The notes beneath the pieces are model-generated. The model made no database searches. It was given only the letters and a program-made list of their open reading frames with translations, and was not told where the DNA came from. DNA of 64,000 nucleotides from Micavibrio sp. (GTDB lineage Bacteria; Pseudomonadota; Alphaproteobacteria; Micavibrionales; Micavibrionaceae): NCBI GenBank assembly GCA_030824965.1, contig JAPJQV010000003.1:124001-188000 (forward strand), written 5' to 3'. Both the position numbers and the translations under genes were made by a program. Shown here one piece after another: positions 8,300 to 16,708 of this stretch. Numbering within the stretch: position 1 is the stretch's first letter; every line of letters begins with the position of its first letter.

Positions 8300-9403
8300 T
8301 TAAATCGCAGAAGGAACCTTGGGCATCGGAAAGGCATGATCCGTTCCCAATATATCGCGGACACTGGCGCGTTTCTTTTCTCCCTCAGCGGCGCGTATGG
8401 TTGCCGCAATGGTAAAAGCGCGATTGGCCATTGAAAGAATTTTATTATTGCTATCCTGAAGGTGGAAGGCACGAGCTTTGATATCTTCCGGCAAGATAAC
8501 GGATTTGTGTTCGCTGCTGTCCGAGAATTCTTTCCATTCGGCAGTTGACAGTCCGCGAAGTTGAGGCTGGCCACGCATGTGTGTCAGTGTGTTATTCGTT
8601 TCACTGCGTTCGCGCCATGATTTCATGATGAAAGCGTCGGCTGCCGGATCATCCCCCATCGGCAAATCGACAAACGCCCTTTCACAAAGCTCAAAATAAA
8701 CAGGCAGGTCGAGCCATTTTGCGGCTGTAATCCTGACTTTGTTATCGATATTATGCGGCTTCGACATATCGAGTTCTTTCTTAATCAGCGCGGCCATGCC
8801 CGTAACAGGATTGAAAACGATAATTTCGCTTACTTTATCGCCGCGCGATTTGCCCAAAGCTTTGGCAATGGAAATTGTATAATCGGACAATTGCCCGCTC
8901 CGTCCAATCGTGCCGATCAGAAGCGCCGTTTCGCCTTTTGTCTGGCGGGATACGTCGCGGGCTGCGTCATGGAATTGATGAGGCCGTAGCTGCGATAGGA
9001 TTTCCCGGCGGATCAGCTTGGTGTCGCCTTTGACACTTTCCTGAAATTTGGAGAAGAGAATTTCTTTCTCAGGAAAACGCTCAAGAAAGGATTCATGCAG
9101 GCGCTTATAGGAACTCGACGCCTCACTGGACCATGTTTTTATATTGTCCATATCATTGACCAAAGTAAGAAAGAACGCATAGGCCTGCGCACCTTCCAGC
9201 AGTTTTACTTTTGGGTTTTCTTTCGCGGGAAAATTTTCGAAATCACATTGGCGCCCATACCAAACCTGGCGGGCACAGGATTCTGCCATCGGAATTTCCT
9301 CCGCCTCTTTCCAGTCGGCCATTTCAGGGGTCATATCATCGGAAAGGAAGACGGCCAGCGACAGGTTTTGAACGCAAAGAAGTTCGGTTGGATTTTTACG
9401 CAT
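8300..9403 (-). CDS. Hypothetical protein between hisB and hisD
   Basis: 367 residues, no signal peptide or membrane helix. Recognisable stretches include GETALLIGTIGRSGQLSDY and SEIIVFNPVTGMAALIKKEL in the centre, and a C-terminal helical region. I cannot assign a family. It is the last gene of the minus strand run after hisD (spacing 42 bases, filled by a long palindrome), and its stop abuts the hisB stop. An independent role from histidine synthesis is likely. Confidence 0.65.
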   Translation of the reverse strand: MRKNPTELLCVQNLSLAVFLSDDMTPEMADWKEAEEIPMAESCARQVWYGRQCDFENFPAKENPKVKLLEGAQAYAFFLTLVNDMDNIKTWSSEASSSYKRLHESFLERFPEKEILFSKFQESVKGDTKLIRREILSQLRPHQFHDAARDVSRQTKGETALLIGTIGRSGQLSDYTISIAKALGKSRGDKVSEIIVFNPVTGMAALIKKELDMSKPHNIDNKVRITAAKWLDLPVYFELCERAFVDLPMGDDPAADAFIMKSWRERSETNNTLTHMRGQPQLRGLSTAEWKEFSDSSEHKSVILPEDIKARAFHLQDSNNKILSMANRAFTIAATIRAAEGEKKRASVRDILGTDHAFPMPKVPSAI

Positions 9404-9412
9404 TTCACACTC

Positions 9413-9448
9413 TAATTAATTTTGATTATGTATAACCAAAATTAATTA
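9413..9448. repeat. 36-bp near-perfect A+T-rich palindrome between hisD and the next gene
   Basis: Two 17-base arms (9413-9429 and 9432-9448) are inverted copies with a single mismatch (A9425 against C9436) around a GT centre. It covers the last three bases of hisD (stop at 9446-9448) and lies 10 bases upstream of the next minus-strand gene. It could be a DNA operator, or a hairpin in the hisD transcript acting as attenuator or RNA-processing site. No T-run makes it a standard terminator. Confidence 0.7.
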
Positions 9449-10765
9449 ACTTTGTCCAGTTTTATGTAGTTTGCGCTGTGTAATGGCTGCCTTGTGCGCC
9501 GGGAAACCCTCGTAATCGGTCAGCGTAGATACAGGCTCCGCCAGCGAGACAAATCCTTCCGTTGTCACGCGACTTAAGGAAGTCCGTTTCAGGAAGTCCC
9601 AGACGGAAGTGCAGGAGTGGCTATGCGCCCAACCGCCAGTTGGTAAAACATGATTGATTCCAATGGCATAGTTGCCGAATGAAAAGACCGTATTTTCTCC
9701 AATCAGGATTTCGCCCGCGTTTTTTAAGAGAGGCAGATAGAAATCGGGATTGCGTGTCTTAAGCAGTAAATGTTCCGGTGCATATAAATTGGCGACTTCG
9801 ATCGATTGCTCGATTGAATCGGTGAGGATGATCGCGCCATAGCTCGAAAAGACGTCGCGCAGCCAAGCAGCCTGTTTTTCCGGCAGGGCATCAATGGCAG
9901 CAGGCAGATGGTCGCGCACATAGCTTGCCAATTTCTCATCATGGGTTACCAAAAGCCCTGCGGAGTCCGGGCCGTGCTCGGCTTCGTTCAGCAGATCAAG
10001 AACCGTGTTATGCGGATCGGCAAATTCATCGCATAAGACAATCGCTTCGCTTGGGCCTGCGGGCATGCCGGGATCGATCACGGAGGAGAGCAACAATTTT
10101 GCCGCCGCGACATAAGAGGAGCCGGGACCGAGAACTTTCGCGACTTTGGGAATGGTCTCTGTGCCGTAAGCAAGCGCTGCAATCGCTTGTGCGCCGCCGA
10201 CTTTATAAATTTCGGTGATGCCGGAAAGTCTGGCGGCATACAGACAAGCAGGGTCGCATTTTCCATCTTCGACCGGTGGCGTGACGACAGCGATTTTCGG
10301 AACGCCCGCCAATACCGCTGGAATAGCCAACATATAAAGCGCGGACGGAAAAGCGTTCTTTCCGCGCGGTACATAAAGCCCGACCGACGAGATCGGCGTG
10401 ACTTTTTCCCCGGCAAAGACCCCCGGTTCGATCTCGACCATCCATTCCGCATCGACCCGTTTTATCTGTTCTTCGTGAAATCTCTTAACGTTGCCAATGG
10501 AATGTTGAAGCGCCGATTTTAATTCAGGCGATAAAAGACTTTCCGCTTCCTCGAATTCTTCAAGTGTAACTTTCAGAGAAGAAAGATCAGCCTTGTCAAA
10601 TTGTTTCGCATATTTGATTAAAGCCGCATCACCGTTTTCTTTTACCTCGGCAATAATCGGTTTTACCGCCTCGACGACATTTTCAATCGTTTCCTGCGAA
10701 CGTTTTAAAAGGCGGGATTTATCGAAGTCGGAAATATCCGACCATCTGAAATAATTTATTGTCAT
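9446..10765 (-). CDS. hisD: Histidinol dehydrogenase
   Basis: 439 residues, the usual family length. Signatures are VGGAQAIAALAYGTETIPKV, GPSEAIVLCDEFAD, NEAEHGPDSAGLLVTHD, YAPEHLLLKTRN (the catalytic Glu-His pair) and NHVLPTGGWAHSHS followed by SVWDFLKRTSL, which includes zinc ligands. It is the zinc enzyme for the last two oxidations of histidine synthesis. It is divergent from hisH with only 57 bases between start codons, so both promoters must overlap. No strong ribosome site is visible. Confidence 0.97.
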   Translation of the reverse strand: MTINYFRWSDISDFDKSRLLKRSQETIENVVEAVKPIIAEVKENGDAALIKYAKQFDKADLSSLKVTLEEFEEAESLLSPELKSALQHSIGNVKRFHEEQIKRVDAEWMVEIEPGVFAGEKVTPISSVGLYVPRGKNAFPSALYMLAIPAVLAGVPKIAVVTPPVEDGKCDPACLYAARLSGITEIYKVGGAQAIAALAYGTETIPKVAKVLGPGSSYVAAAKLLLSSVIDPGMPAGPSEAIVLCDEFADPHNTVLDLLNEAEHGPDSAGLLVTHDEKLASYVRDHLPAAIDALPEKQAAWLRDVFSSYGAIILTDSIEQSIEVANLYAPEHLLLKTRNPDFYLPLLKNAGEILIGENTVFSFGNYAIGINHVLPTGGWAHSHSCTSVWDFLKRTSLSRVTTEGFVSLAEPVSTLTDYEGFPAHKAAITQRKLHKTGQS

Positions 10766-10822
10766 AGAAACTTTGTATCACATCAGGTTGAAGTCACAAG
10801 TCGTTCCCGCTATAAACCCCCT

Positions 10823-11470
10823 ATGACCGACACTGTCGCTATTATCGATTACGGCTCTGGAAATTTGCGCTCTGCCGCCAAGGCGTTCGAGCGTGTCATT
10901 GCCGAAGAAAATATGAAATACAAGGTCGTCGTCACCGAGCGCGTCGATGAAATAGCCAATGCCAAGAAAATCGTACTGCCCGGGCAGGGCGCTTTTGGCG
11001 ACTGTATGCAAGGCCTGAAAAAGCGCAAAGGTCTTGCCGAGATTATTGCGCAACAAGTCGAGAAAAAAGGCGTTCCGTTTCTCGGTATATGCGTCGGGAT
11101 GCAGCTCATGGCCTCGCGCGGTTTTGAACATGGGGTACATGACGGATTTGGCTGGATACCCGGCAATGTGCGTAAGATGGAACTGGCCGACGAAACGCTG
11201 AAGATTCCGCACATGGGCTGGAACACATTAAACATTCTGCAGGATCATCCTGCGCTGCGTCACATCAAACCAGACGATCATTTCTATTTTGTTCACTCTT
11301 TTGTGGTTGAATCAAAGGATATGGCCGATATCTATGCGACTTGCGATTACGGCAACGCTTTTGCCGCTATCATCGGTCGCGGCAATGTTATCGGCACCCA
11401 GTTCCATGTCGAGAAAAGCCACGAGGCCGGATTACGGCTCATCAAAGGTTTTCTTGAATGGAAAATTTAA
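10823..11470 (+). CDS. hisH: Imidazole glycerol phosphate synthase, glutaminase subunit
   Basis: 215 residues. The class-I glutamine amidotransferase triad is present: nucleophile Cys in FLGICVGMQLM, His in TQFHVEKS with Glu two residues later. DYGSGNLRS at the N-terminus and VLPGQGAFGDCM complete the pattern. It hydrolyses glutamine and channels ammonia to HisF. Start ATG at 10823 has little Shine-Dalgarno. It begins the run hisH, GNAT, hisA, hisF, hisE. Confidence 0.97.
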   Translation: MTDTVAIIDYGSGNLRSAAKAFERVIAEENMKYKVVVTERVDEIANAKKIVLPGQGAFGDCMQGLKKRKGLAEIIAQQVEKKGVPFLGICVGMQLMASRGFEHGVHDGFGWIPGNVRKMELADETLKIPHMGWNTLNILQDHPALRHIKPDDHFYFVHSFVVESKDMADIYATCDYGNAFAAIIGRGNVIGTQFHVEKSHEAGLRLIKGFLEWKI

Positions 11471-11490
11471 GACAGGAAACGGAGCTAAAC

Positions 11491-12057
11491 GTGACCGATC
11501 AGAACCAGCAGAAAATCCTGAAACCCATTCCTGCCGTCGAACTGGTCGAAGGCCCTTTATCCGTTGGAGATCTGAATGATCTATGCGACGCGACAGATGC
11601 CGCGATTGAAGCGGGCGGCGGCTTTGGCTGGGTATCGCTTCCCAATCGCGATATTTTAGAGCGTTACTGGCAGGGAGTTATCGCCATGCCGGCGCGGATG
11701 TTATTCGTGGCAAGGCTGGACGGTGTGATTTGCGGCACGGCGCAGATGATCCGTCCGCCGAAAAATAACGAAGCGCAGTCTTTCGCCATTCATCTGTCCG
11801 GTTTGTTTATCGCGCCTTGGGCGAGAGGTCAGGGCATGTCGCGCCGCCTGATGGATTACATTGAGAAAACTGCGGTGAAAGAAGGTTTCGGCATTATCAA
11901 TCTCGATATTCGCGAAACGCAAGTGGCTGCGATCGCATTATATGAAAGTGTCGGATTCCAGTTGATTGGCAAGCATCCGCATTACGCCCGCGTTCACGGC
12001 GAGATCGTCCCGGGCCGCTATTATTACAAAGTGATCGATCCCGATATTTTGAAATAA
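11491..12057 (+). CDS. GNAT-family N-acetyltransferase
   Basis: 188 residues from GTG 11491, chosen because GGAG sits 6 bases upstream; the longer frame from ATG 11458 would overlap hisH and add 11 residues. The acetyl-CoA binding motif A is seen in LSGLFIAPWARGQGMSRRLM (R-G-Q-G-M), followed by the motif-B stretch INLDIRETQVAAIALYESVG. GNAT enzymes acylate amines or protein N-termini; the substrate here is unknown. Sitting between hisH and hisA it is co-transcribed with them, without an evident pathway role. Confidence 0.88.
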   Translation: MTDQNQQKILKPIPAVELVEGPLSVGDLNDLCDATDAAIEAGGGFGWVSLPNRDILERYWQGVIAMPARMLFVARLDGVICGTAQMIRPPKNNEAQSFAIHLSGLFIAPWARGQGMSRRLMDYIEKTAVKEGFGIINLDIRETQVAAIALYESVGFQLIGKHPHYARVHGEIVPGRYYYKVIDPDILK

Positions 12058-12098
12058 CGAACCCTTTCGCCGTATCTTCCTTTTTGTTAAGGTGCGGC

Positions 12099-12809
12099 AT
12101 GATCGTATTTCCCGCTATTGATTTGAAAGATGCCAAATGCGTCCGCCTGTATAAAGGCGATATGAATGAAGCCGTCATCTATAACGAAAACCCGCCATCG
12201 CAGGCAAAAGATTTTGAAGAGGCGGGGTTTGACTGGCTTCATGTCGTCGACCTGAACGGCGCGATCAATGGTCATTCGGTCAATGTCGATATCGTGCGCG
12301 AGATCATCAAAAGCACGAAGTTGAAAGTGCAGCTCGGCGGCGGTATTCGCGATCTCGACCGTATTGAGCATTGGCTTTCTGCCGGTGTCACGCGAGTTAT
12401 ACTCGGAACGATTGCCGTACGAGATCCCGGATTGGTCAAGGAGGCTTGTCGTTTATTCCCGGATAAAGTCGTGGTCGGCATTGACGCCAGACATGGAAAA
12501 GTGGCGGTATCAGGCTGGACGGAAACGTCGGACATGGATGTGATCGAACTGGTCAAAAAATTCAGCGATTGCGGCGTTTCAGCAATTATTCATACCGATA
12601 TCGACCGTGACGGAACGGGGCAAGGATTGAATATCGAAGCAACGTCAGAATTAGCGAGAGCGACGGATATCCCGGTAATCGCATCGGGAGGCGTGGCAAG
12701 CATGAAAGATCTTGAAAGAGTCAAAGCCGCAAATCTGCACGGAACGATCGCAGGTCGCGCGCTCTATGACGGCTCACTCGATTTGAAACAAGTGGCGAGT
12801 TTTCGCTGA
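12099..12809 (+). CDS. hisA: ProFAR isomerase
   Basis: 236 residues; ATG 12099 with AAGG 6 bases upstream. The half-barrel phosphate sites typical of HisA are QLGGGIRDLDRIEHWL and VIASGGVASMKDL; the catalytic aspartates lie in FPAIDLKDAKCVRLYKGD and HTDIDRDGTGQG. It converts ProFAR to PRFAR in histidine synthesis. Its stop TGA overlaps the hisF ATG (TGATG), so the two are translationally coupled. Confidence 0.97.
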   Translation: MIVFPAIDLKDAKCVRLYKGDMNEAVIYNENPPSQAKDFEEAGFDWLHVVDLNGAINGHSVNVDIVREIIKSTKLKVQLGGGIRDLDRIEHWLSAGVTRVILGTIAVRDPGLVKEACRLFPDKVVVGIDARHGKVAVSGWTETSDMDVIELVKKFSDCGVSAIIHTDIDRDGTGQGLNIEATSELARATDIPVIASGGVASMKDLERVKAANLHGTIAGRALYDGSLDLKQVASFR

Positions 12810-13567
12810 TGCTCAAAGCCCGCGTTATTCCCTGTCTTGATGTTAAAGACGGCCGTGTCGTCAAGGGCGTCGAATTCGTCAATTTCCGCGATGCGGGTGA
12901 TCCCGTCGAACAGGCGAAATTCTATGATAAGTCAGGCGCCGATGAGTTGTGCTTTCTCGACATTACCGCCAGTCACCAACAGCGCGGCATTATTCTCGAC
13001 ATCGTCAGGCAAACCGCGGAGCAGGTCTTTATCCCATTGACCGTTGGCGGCGGCGTGCGCGAGATTGTCGATATAAGAAATTTGCTTCTGGCGGGTGCCG
13101 ATAAAGTGTCGATCAATTCGGCAGCGGTCGCGCGGCCCGAATTCGTCAAGGAAGCCTCGGATAAATGCGGTTCTCAAGCCATTGTTGTTGCTATCGATGC
13201 CAAATCAAACGGCAAGGGTGGATGGAATATTTTCACCCATGGCGGCCGCAACGATACGGGTATAGATGCTGTTAAATGGGCCGTGAAAATGGCGCAATAT
13301 GGTGCAGGCGAAATTTTGCTTACTTCCATGGACCGTGACGGTACGAAAGAAGGGTTTGACCTTGCGCTGACAAAAGCTGTCACCAGCGCGATAGATATTC
13401 CGGTAATTGCATCCGGCGGCGTTGGCAAGGCAGAGCATCTGGCGGAAGGCATTATAAAAGGCGGCGCGTCAGCCGTATTGGCTGCTTCCATTTTTCATTT
13501 TGGCGAAATGAGCGTCATGGATGCGAAGAAAATAATGGCGGATGCCGGAATTCCAATGAGGCTTTAA
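12809..13567 (+). CDS. hisF: Imidazole glycerol phosphate synthase, cyclase subunit
   Basis: 252 residues, standard length. CLDVKDGRVVKGVEFVNF holds the first catalytic Asp; LFLDITAS-type strand reads LCFLDITASHQQRG; the second Asp lies in TSMDRDGTKEGFDLAL; phosphate loops are VGGGVREIVD and VIASGGVGKAEHL. It forms imidazole glycerol phosphate and AICAR using ammonia from HisH. Its stop overlaps the hisE start (TAATG). Confidence 0.98.
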   Translation: MLKARVIPCLDVKDGRVVKGVEFVNFRDAGDPVEQAKFYDKSGADELCFLDITASHQQRGIILDIVRQTAEQVFIPLTVGGGVREIVDIRNLLLAGADKVSINSAAVARPEFVKEASDKCGSQAIVVAIDAKSNGKGGWNIFTHGGRNDTGIDAVKWAVKMAQYGAGEILLTSMDRDGTKEGFDLALTKAVTSAIDIPVIASGGVGKAEHLAEGIIKGGASAVLAASIFHFGEMSVMDAKKIMADAGIPMRL

Positions 13568-13890
13568 TGAACCAGCATATTCTCGATAAACTCTATACAA
13601 TTTTGGAATCGCGTAAAAATGCCGATACCGAAATCTCTTATGTAGCCAAGCTGTACAAGGAAGGCGTTGCGAAATGCGCGCAGAAATTCGGCGAGGAAGC
13701 GGTTGAAACTGTTATCGAAGCGATGAAGATGGATGCAGGCGATGTATCGGCGCGAAAAACGATGGCCGAAGAATCCGCCGATGCCATCTTTCACCTGATG
13801 GTTTTATGGGCGAAGCTTGGCATGGAGCCGAAAGAAATCTGGGCAGTGCTGGAGAAGCGTTTCGGCGCCCCTCCCAGAGACCTCAATTAA
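13567..13890 (+). CDS. hisE: Phosphoribosyl-ATP pyrophosphatase
   Basis: 107 residues of the all-alpha MazG-like fold. KFGEEAVETVIEAM and EESADAIFHLMVLW carry the acidic residues that bind magnesium. It removes pyrophosphate from PR-ATP, the second step of histidine synthesis. It is a stand-alone HisE (not fused to HisI). It converges on the HicB-like gene, overlapping by four bases. Confidence 0.96.
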   Translation: MNQHILDKLYTILESRKNADTEISYVAKLYKEGVAKCAQKFGEEAVETVIEAMKMDAGDVSARKTMAEESADAIFHLMVLWAKLGMEPKEIWAVLEKRFGAPPRDLN

Positions 13891-14192
13891 TTATTCATTT
13901 CAGGAAACTCTACATAAACCGAAATCCATCCCGACACGCTGCGCAAGCGGTGCGGCGGACGGACGGGATTGTCGAGTTCGGGCAAAAGTTTTCCGGTCTT
14001 TTGATAATCGCTTCGGATTTTCTTTAGGCGGCTGCGCAATTGTTCGATTGCTTGATCGGGTGACGGAGCCATTTCGGCAATTTCAGGAAAAGATTCCGTT
14101 GTTGCGCTGTAGAGATGATCTTCATTAAAGCCGGTTGCGTTTTCCTGTTCGAGAACAGGCACGCATTCGATCCAATAACCGTTTCTTGGCAT
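13887..14192 (-). CDS. Small HicB-like protein
   Basis: 101 residues from ATG 14192, supported by AGGGAGA about 7 bases upstream. The layout resembles the partial RNase-H-like HicB fold: a beta-rich N-terminus (YWIECVPVLEQ), an ESFPEIAEMAPSPDQAIEQL stretch like the HicB F-P-E-x-A-x-G-x-S-x-x-E-A core, then a basic helix and GKLLPELDNPVRPP. No HicA partner is next to it, so a toxin-antitoxin role is unsupported. Fold call is tentative. Confidence 0.5.
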   Translation of the reverse strand: MPRNGYWIECVPVLEQENATGFNEDHLYSATTESFPEIAEMAPSPDQAIEQLRSRLKKIRSDYQKTGKLLPELDNPVRPPHRLRSVSGWISVYVEFPEMNN

Positions 14193-14452
14193 TGTATTCT
14201 CCCTGTAAATTGGCAAATCCTGCAATCTCAATACCTTGGCGGTTGCTATAGCGGTTTGCTCATTATTAATTTATTGATTAGCTAATGCTTATATCACGTT
14301 TTGGATGACCCCGCAAAATTTTTTTATTTGCTATGTAAACTTATGAATCTTCCGCCGGACTCTTGAGAAAATCCCAACTCTGATATGGGCCGACATTCGT
14401 CGGTATTAAATTGCAGGTTGTTTCGACGGATTTACTACTCTAGTTTCTTACT

Positions 14453-14812
14453 ATGGCTTATAACGATAATAATATCTTTGCCCGCATCCTGCGCGGCGAA
14501 ATCCCCTCCAAAAAAATTTATGAAGACGAGTTCGTTCTCGCTTTTCATGACGCCTTTCCAAAGGCGCCTGTCCATGCGCTTATTATCCCAAAGGGAAAAT
14601 ATCTGAATATCGATGATTTCAATGCGCGGGCATCGGATGAAGAAATTATTGGCTTATCGCGGGCTATTCCAAAAGTGGTGAAAGAATTAGGTTTAGGTGG
14701 AAACGGGTTTCGCACCATCGCCAATACAGGATCGCATGGCGGGCAGGAAGTCCCGCATTTTCACCTTCACATCATTGGCGGCAAGAATGTCGGGCCGATG
14801 ATATCGGATTAG
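14453..14812 (+). CDS. HIT-family nucleotide-binding protein (HinT-like)
   Basis: 119 residues. NIFARILRGEIPSKKIYED at the N-terminus and HFHLHIIGG (histidine triad HxHxHxx) at the C-terminus define the HinT/PKCI branch. Such proteins hydrolyse adenosine 5'-phosphoramidates. It is preceded by 260 bases without a gene on its strand except the divergent HicB-like gene, so it has its own promoter. It is commonly found next to hisE in alphaproteobacteria. Confidence 0.94.
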   Translation: MAYNDNNIFARILRGEIPSKKIYEDEFVLAFHDAFPKAPVHALIIPKGKYLNIDDFNARASDEEIIGLSRAIPKVVKELGLGGNGFRTIANTGSHGGQEVPHFHLHIIGGKNVGPMISD

Positions 14813-15321
14813 ATCCGGCGCTCTAACGGAAAACGGATAACATTGGAAATATTGGCCGGCAAGGGCGCCGGGGCCAGTGACTTCAAGAAGGCCTGTTCGT
14901 TTAATATATCGCACACTTCTTCAATTGCCGGATGAACAGCCAGCGCGGCGTCTGATAAAAGCGTCAAAAGATCGGCGGTAAGTTCGAGATCGTCGCGGAT
15001 AAAATTTTCCCATTCGCTTGTTGCAGGCAAGGACTGGCGCATCCAGTGCGGGGCGTAATCATCGAGTATATAATCGGCATGGGTCAAAAGCGGTTCGATT
15101 AGATCGCGCTCATGATGCAGATGCGGGACAAGTACATGAAAACAGCAGGCGAGCGAAATCAGGCTCTCCAGTGGCGACAGATCCTGAAATACCTGGCGAA
15201 GTTTGCATTCATCTAGGCTGCAAAGATTTTGATCTTTCGACAGGATAAGGCCGAGCATCGACGGCACCTGTAAATCCAGATACAATCTCGCCAAATCTTT
15301 TCCAGAAATCATTTGCATCAT
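14809..15321 (-). CDS. Hypothetical helical protein
   Basis: 170 residues if started at ATG 15321, which has GGAG 8 bases upstream; an upstream ATG at 15342 would add seven residues. Mostly helical, with LESLISLACCFHVLVPHLHH in the middle and VCDILNEQAFLKSL near the end. No family recognised. It converges on the HIT gene (four-base overlap) and marks the left border of the comM cassette region. Confidence 0.6.
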   Translation of the reverse strand: MMQMISGKDLARLYLDLQVPSMLGLILSKDQNLCSLDECKLRQVFQDLSPLESLISLACCFHVLVPHLHHERDLIEPLLTHADYILDDYAPHWMRQSLPATSEWENFIRDDLELTADLLTLLSDAALAVHPAIEEVCDILNEQAFLKSLAPAPLPANISNVIRFPLERRI

Positions 15322-15424
15322 ATTCGGAACTCCAGTCTGCATTAAGCGCCTGAATTCTTAGTAAATCGTTAATCGCTTTAAGTACGGACTGCGATATGCC
15401 ATAAACATATCGGGGGAGATCGTC

Positions 15425-16113
15425 ATGATCCGAAAAATAACAGCCGACCATCTTGATATGAACGCGCCGTTTGGATTTTCAAGCGGCTTCTTGGCTTTCA
15501 CAAACGTGGGGTACGTTAAATACATCCTTACAATTGTTCTAACTTTGATTTTGATAAAGCCTACTTTTGCAGAAAATGTATCGGGTTGGTGGGACAAACA
15601 TGAAAAGGAATATTCAAAACTTGCAAAACTTAAAGATTGCGATGGAATCTGGAATCTATTCTGGCCAGAAGCAAAGCGGGAAATCTGGAAGCAAGATTCG
15701 GACTCTTCGCCCATGTATATTTTCCAATGCACAATGACAGAATAACCATGCCGGGCCATTCGTTTAACTATGCAGACTGGATACGCGATAGCTTGGTTCT
15801 GGCTATTCACAGCCAAGGATTTGGTGAACTTAAAAATGAGAAATCAAAAGAGGCATTAAATAAGAATCTCTATTCTCAATTTTTGTTACCAAAGAATGCC
15901 AAGGTTGCAGGACCTCATGATAAATTCTTAGATTGCATAAATGACGGTCCATCGGAAGAATGTACAAAAATTGCAGTGCGCGATGAGATTGTTCCTAGCT
16001 TTGAAGAATATGCAAAAAGTATAGATGCTTTGATATCTCTAGGGGAAAAACCAAGTTGCGATTTTGTCCCAGCAGAAGCCGTAGATATCTCCGGCACAGG
16101 CGGGAATAAATAA
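15425..16113 (+). pseudogene. Secreted cassette protein with a frameshift (cargo of comM-leader unit 1)
   Basis: Two overlapping frames make one protein. Frame one (15425-15745) gives a partial comM-like leader (FSSGFLAFTNVGYVK), a signal peptide (YILTIVLTLILIKPTFA) and ENVSGWWDKHEKEYSKLAKL to CDGIWNLFWPEAK. From the A-run at 15673-15675 the sense continues in the other frame (AGNLEARFGLFAHVYF to the stop at 16113), which restores a Sel1-repeat-like A-GNLEAR pattern. One missing A explains it. It is either a real inactivating mutation or a homopolymer error. The ATG at 15425 has a strong GGGGGAG; a GTG at 15506 is a second possible start. Function unknown; A+T-rich relative to neighbours. Confidence 0.6.
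15476..15519 (+). repeat. Partial comM 5'-end copy (unit 1)
   Basis: These 44 bases match the last part of the comM-like leaders at 16113 and 16702, including CTTTCACAAACG and CGTTAA; the upstream part is different DNA. It contains the hairpin AACGT (15503-15507), loop GGGGT, ACGTT (15513-15517). The position that is ATG or TTG in the other units is ATA here, so the leader has fused in frame with the cargo. Confidence 0.75.
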
Positions 16114-16229
16114 TGGTAGCGCGTATTAAAACAGTTTCCTTCCGTGGCGTTGATGTCTTAGACATTGATGTAGAAGTCCAGATTTCATCGAGCTTCTTGG
16201 CTTTCACAAACGCGGGGTGCGTTAATTGA
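16113..16229 (+). pseudogene. comM 5'-end fragment / leader ORF, unit 2
   Basis: 38 codons beginning MVARIKTVSFRGVDVLDIDV and nearly identical in protein to the first 32 residues of the intact ComM at 17878, then diverging after AFT to NAGCVN and stop. Most base differences from comM are third-position and silent. The ATG overlaps the stop of the preceding cargo (TAATG). Its own stop overlaps the TTG start of the next cargo (TTGA). Hairpin AACGC (16209-16213), loop GGGGT, GCGTT (16219-16223). It is either a decayed comM start or a leader peptide that couples translation to the cargo. Confidence 0.85.
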
Positions 16230-16708
16230 CTAATTATACATCTAAAACGCCGCCACGGTTTTTAATTTTAAGAAATTTTCTAATTTCTGCAATTGCGGGG
16301 ATTCTGTTTGGATGCTTTCTTTTCCCCACAACTACCGCCCTTCAAAAAATTTTTAATCATGATGGCTACTCTACTTTATCTATAGACGGTTGGTTGCAGT
16401 CTACCTTAGCTTCTCCCTTCTTAATTGTCTTTGCATTGCCTCTGCTGCTTCCCTTGATATTTATCGGGTGCATGATAGGAATCATTTTTGAGAGAAGTAT
16501 AGTTAAACATCTTGGAACTTGGTGCCTTGCAGGCCCAATTGCAGTTTGGTTGACAACTTTAGCAATTCTAAACTTATCGGGCGCATACGATGAACCACTC
16601 ACGGAGTTTTTAAGAAGTATAAAAGATCCCGGTAATTTTCTATTCCTGATTGGGCCATCATTCTCGTCGTTTATATTTTTTAAGCTAGGCAAGGTGACTA
16701 GATGGTAG
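16226..16708 (+). CDS. Small multi-pass membrane protein (cargo of unit 2)
   Basis: 160 residues from TTG 16226, which overlaps the leader stop; GGGG of the hairpin loop lies 8 bases upstream as ribosome site. About four hydrophobic segments: FLISAIAGILFGCFLF, FLIVFALPLLLPLIFIGCMI, LAGPIAVWLTTLAILNL and a C-terminal FLFLIGPSFSSFIFF. No family recognised. A+T-rich composition and rare-looking codons set it apart from the host housekeeping genes, in keeping with acquired DNA. Its stop overlaps the next comM-like leader start. Confidence 0.7.
   Translation: MTNYTSKTPPRFLILRNFLISAIAGILFGCFLFPTTTALQKIFNHDGYSTLSIDGWLQSTLASPFLIVFALPLLLPLIFIGCMIGIIFERSIVKHLGTWCLAGPIAVWLTTLAILNLSGAYDEPLTEFLRSIKDPGNFLFLIGPSFSSFIFFKLGKVTRW

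Noticed and set aside
13887..14192. HicA/HicB toxin-antitoxin pair
   Set aside because: Only a HicB-like protein is present; no HicA-like gene lies on either side.
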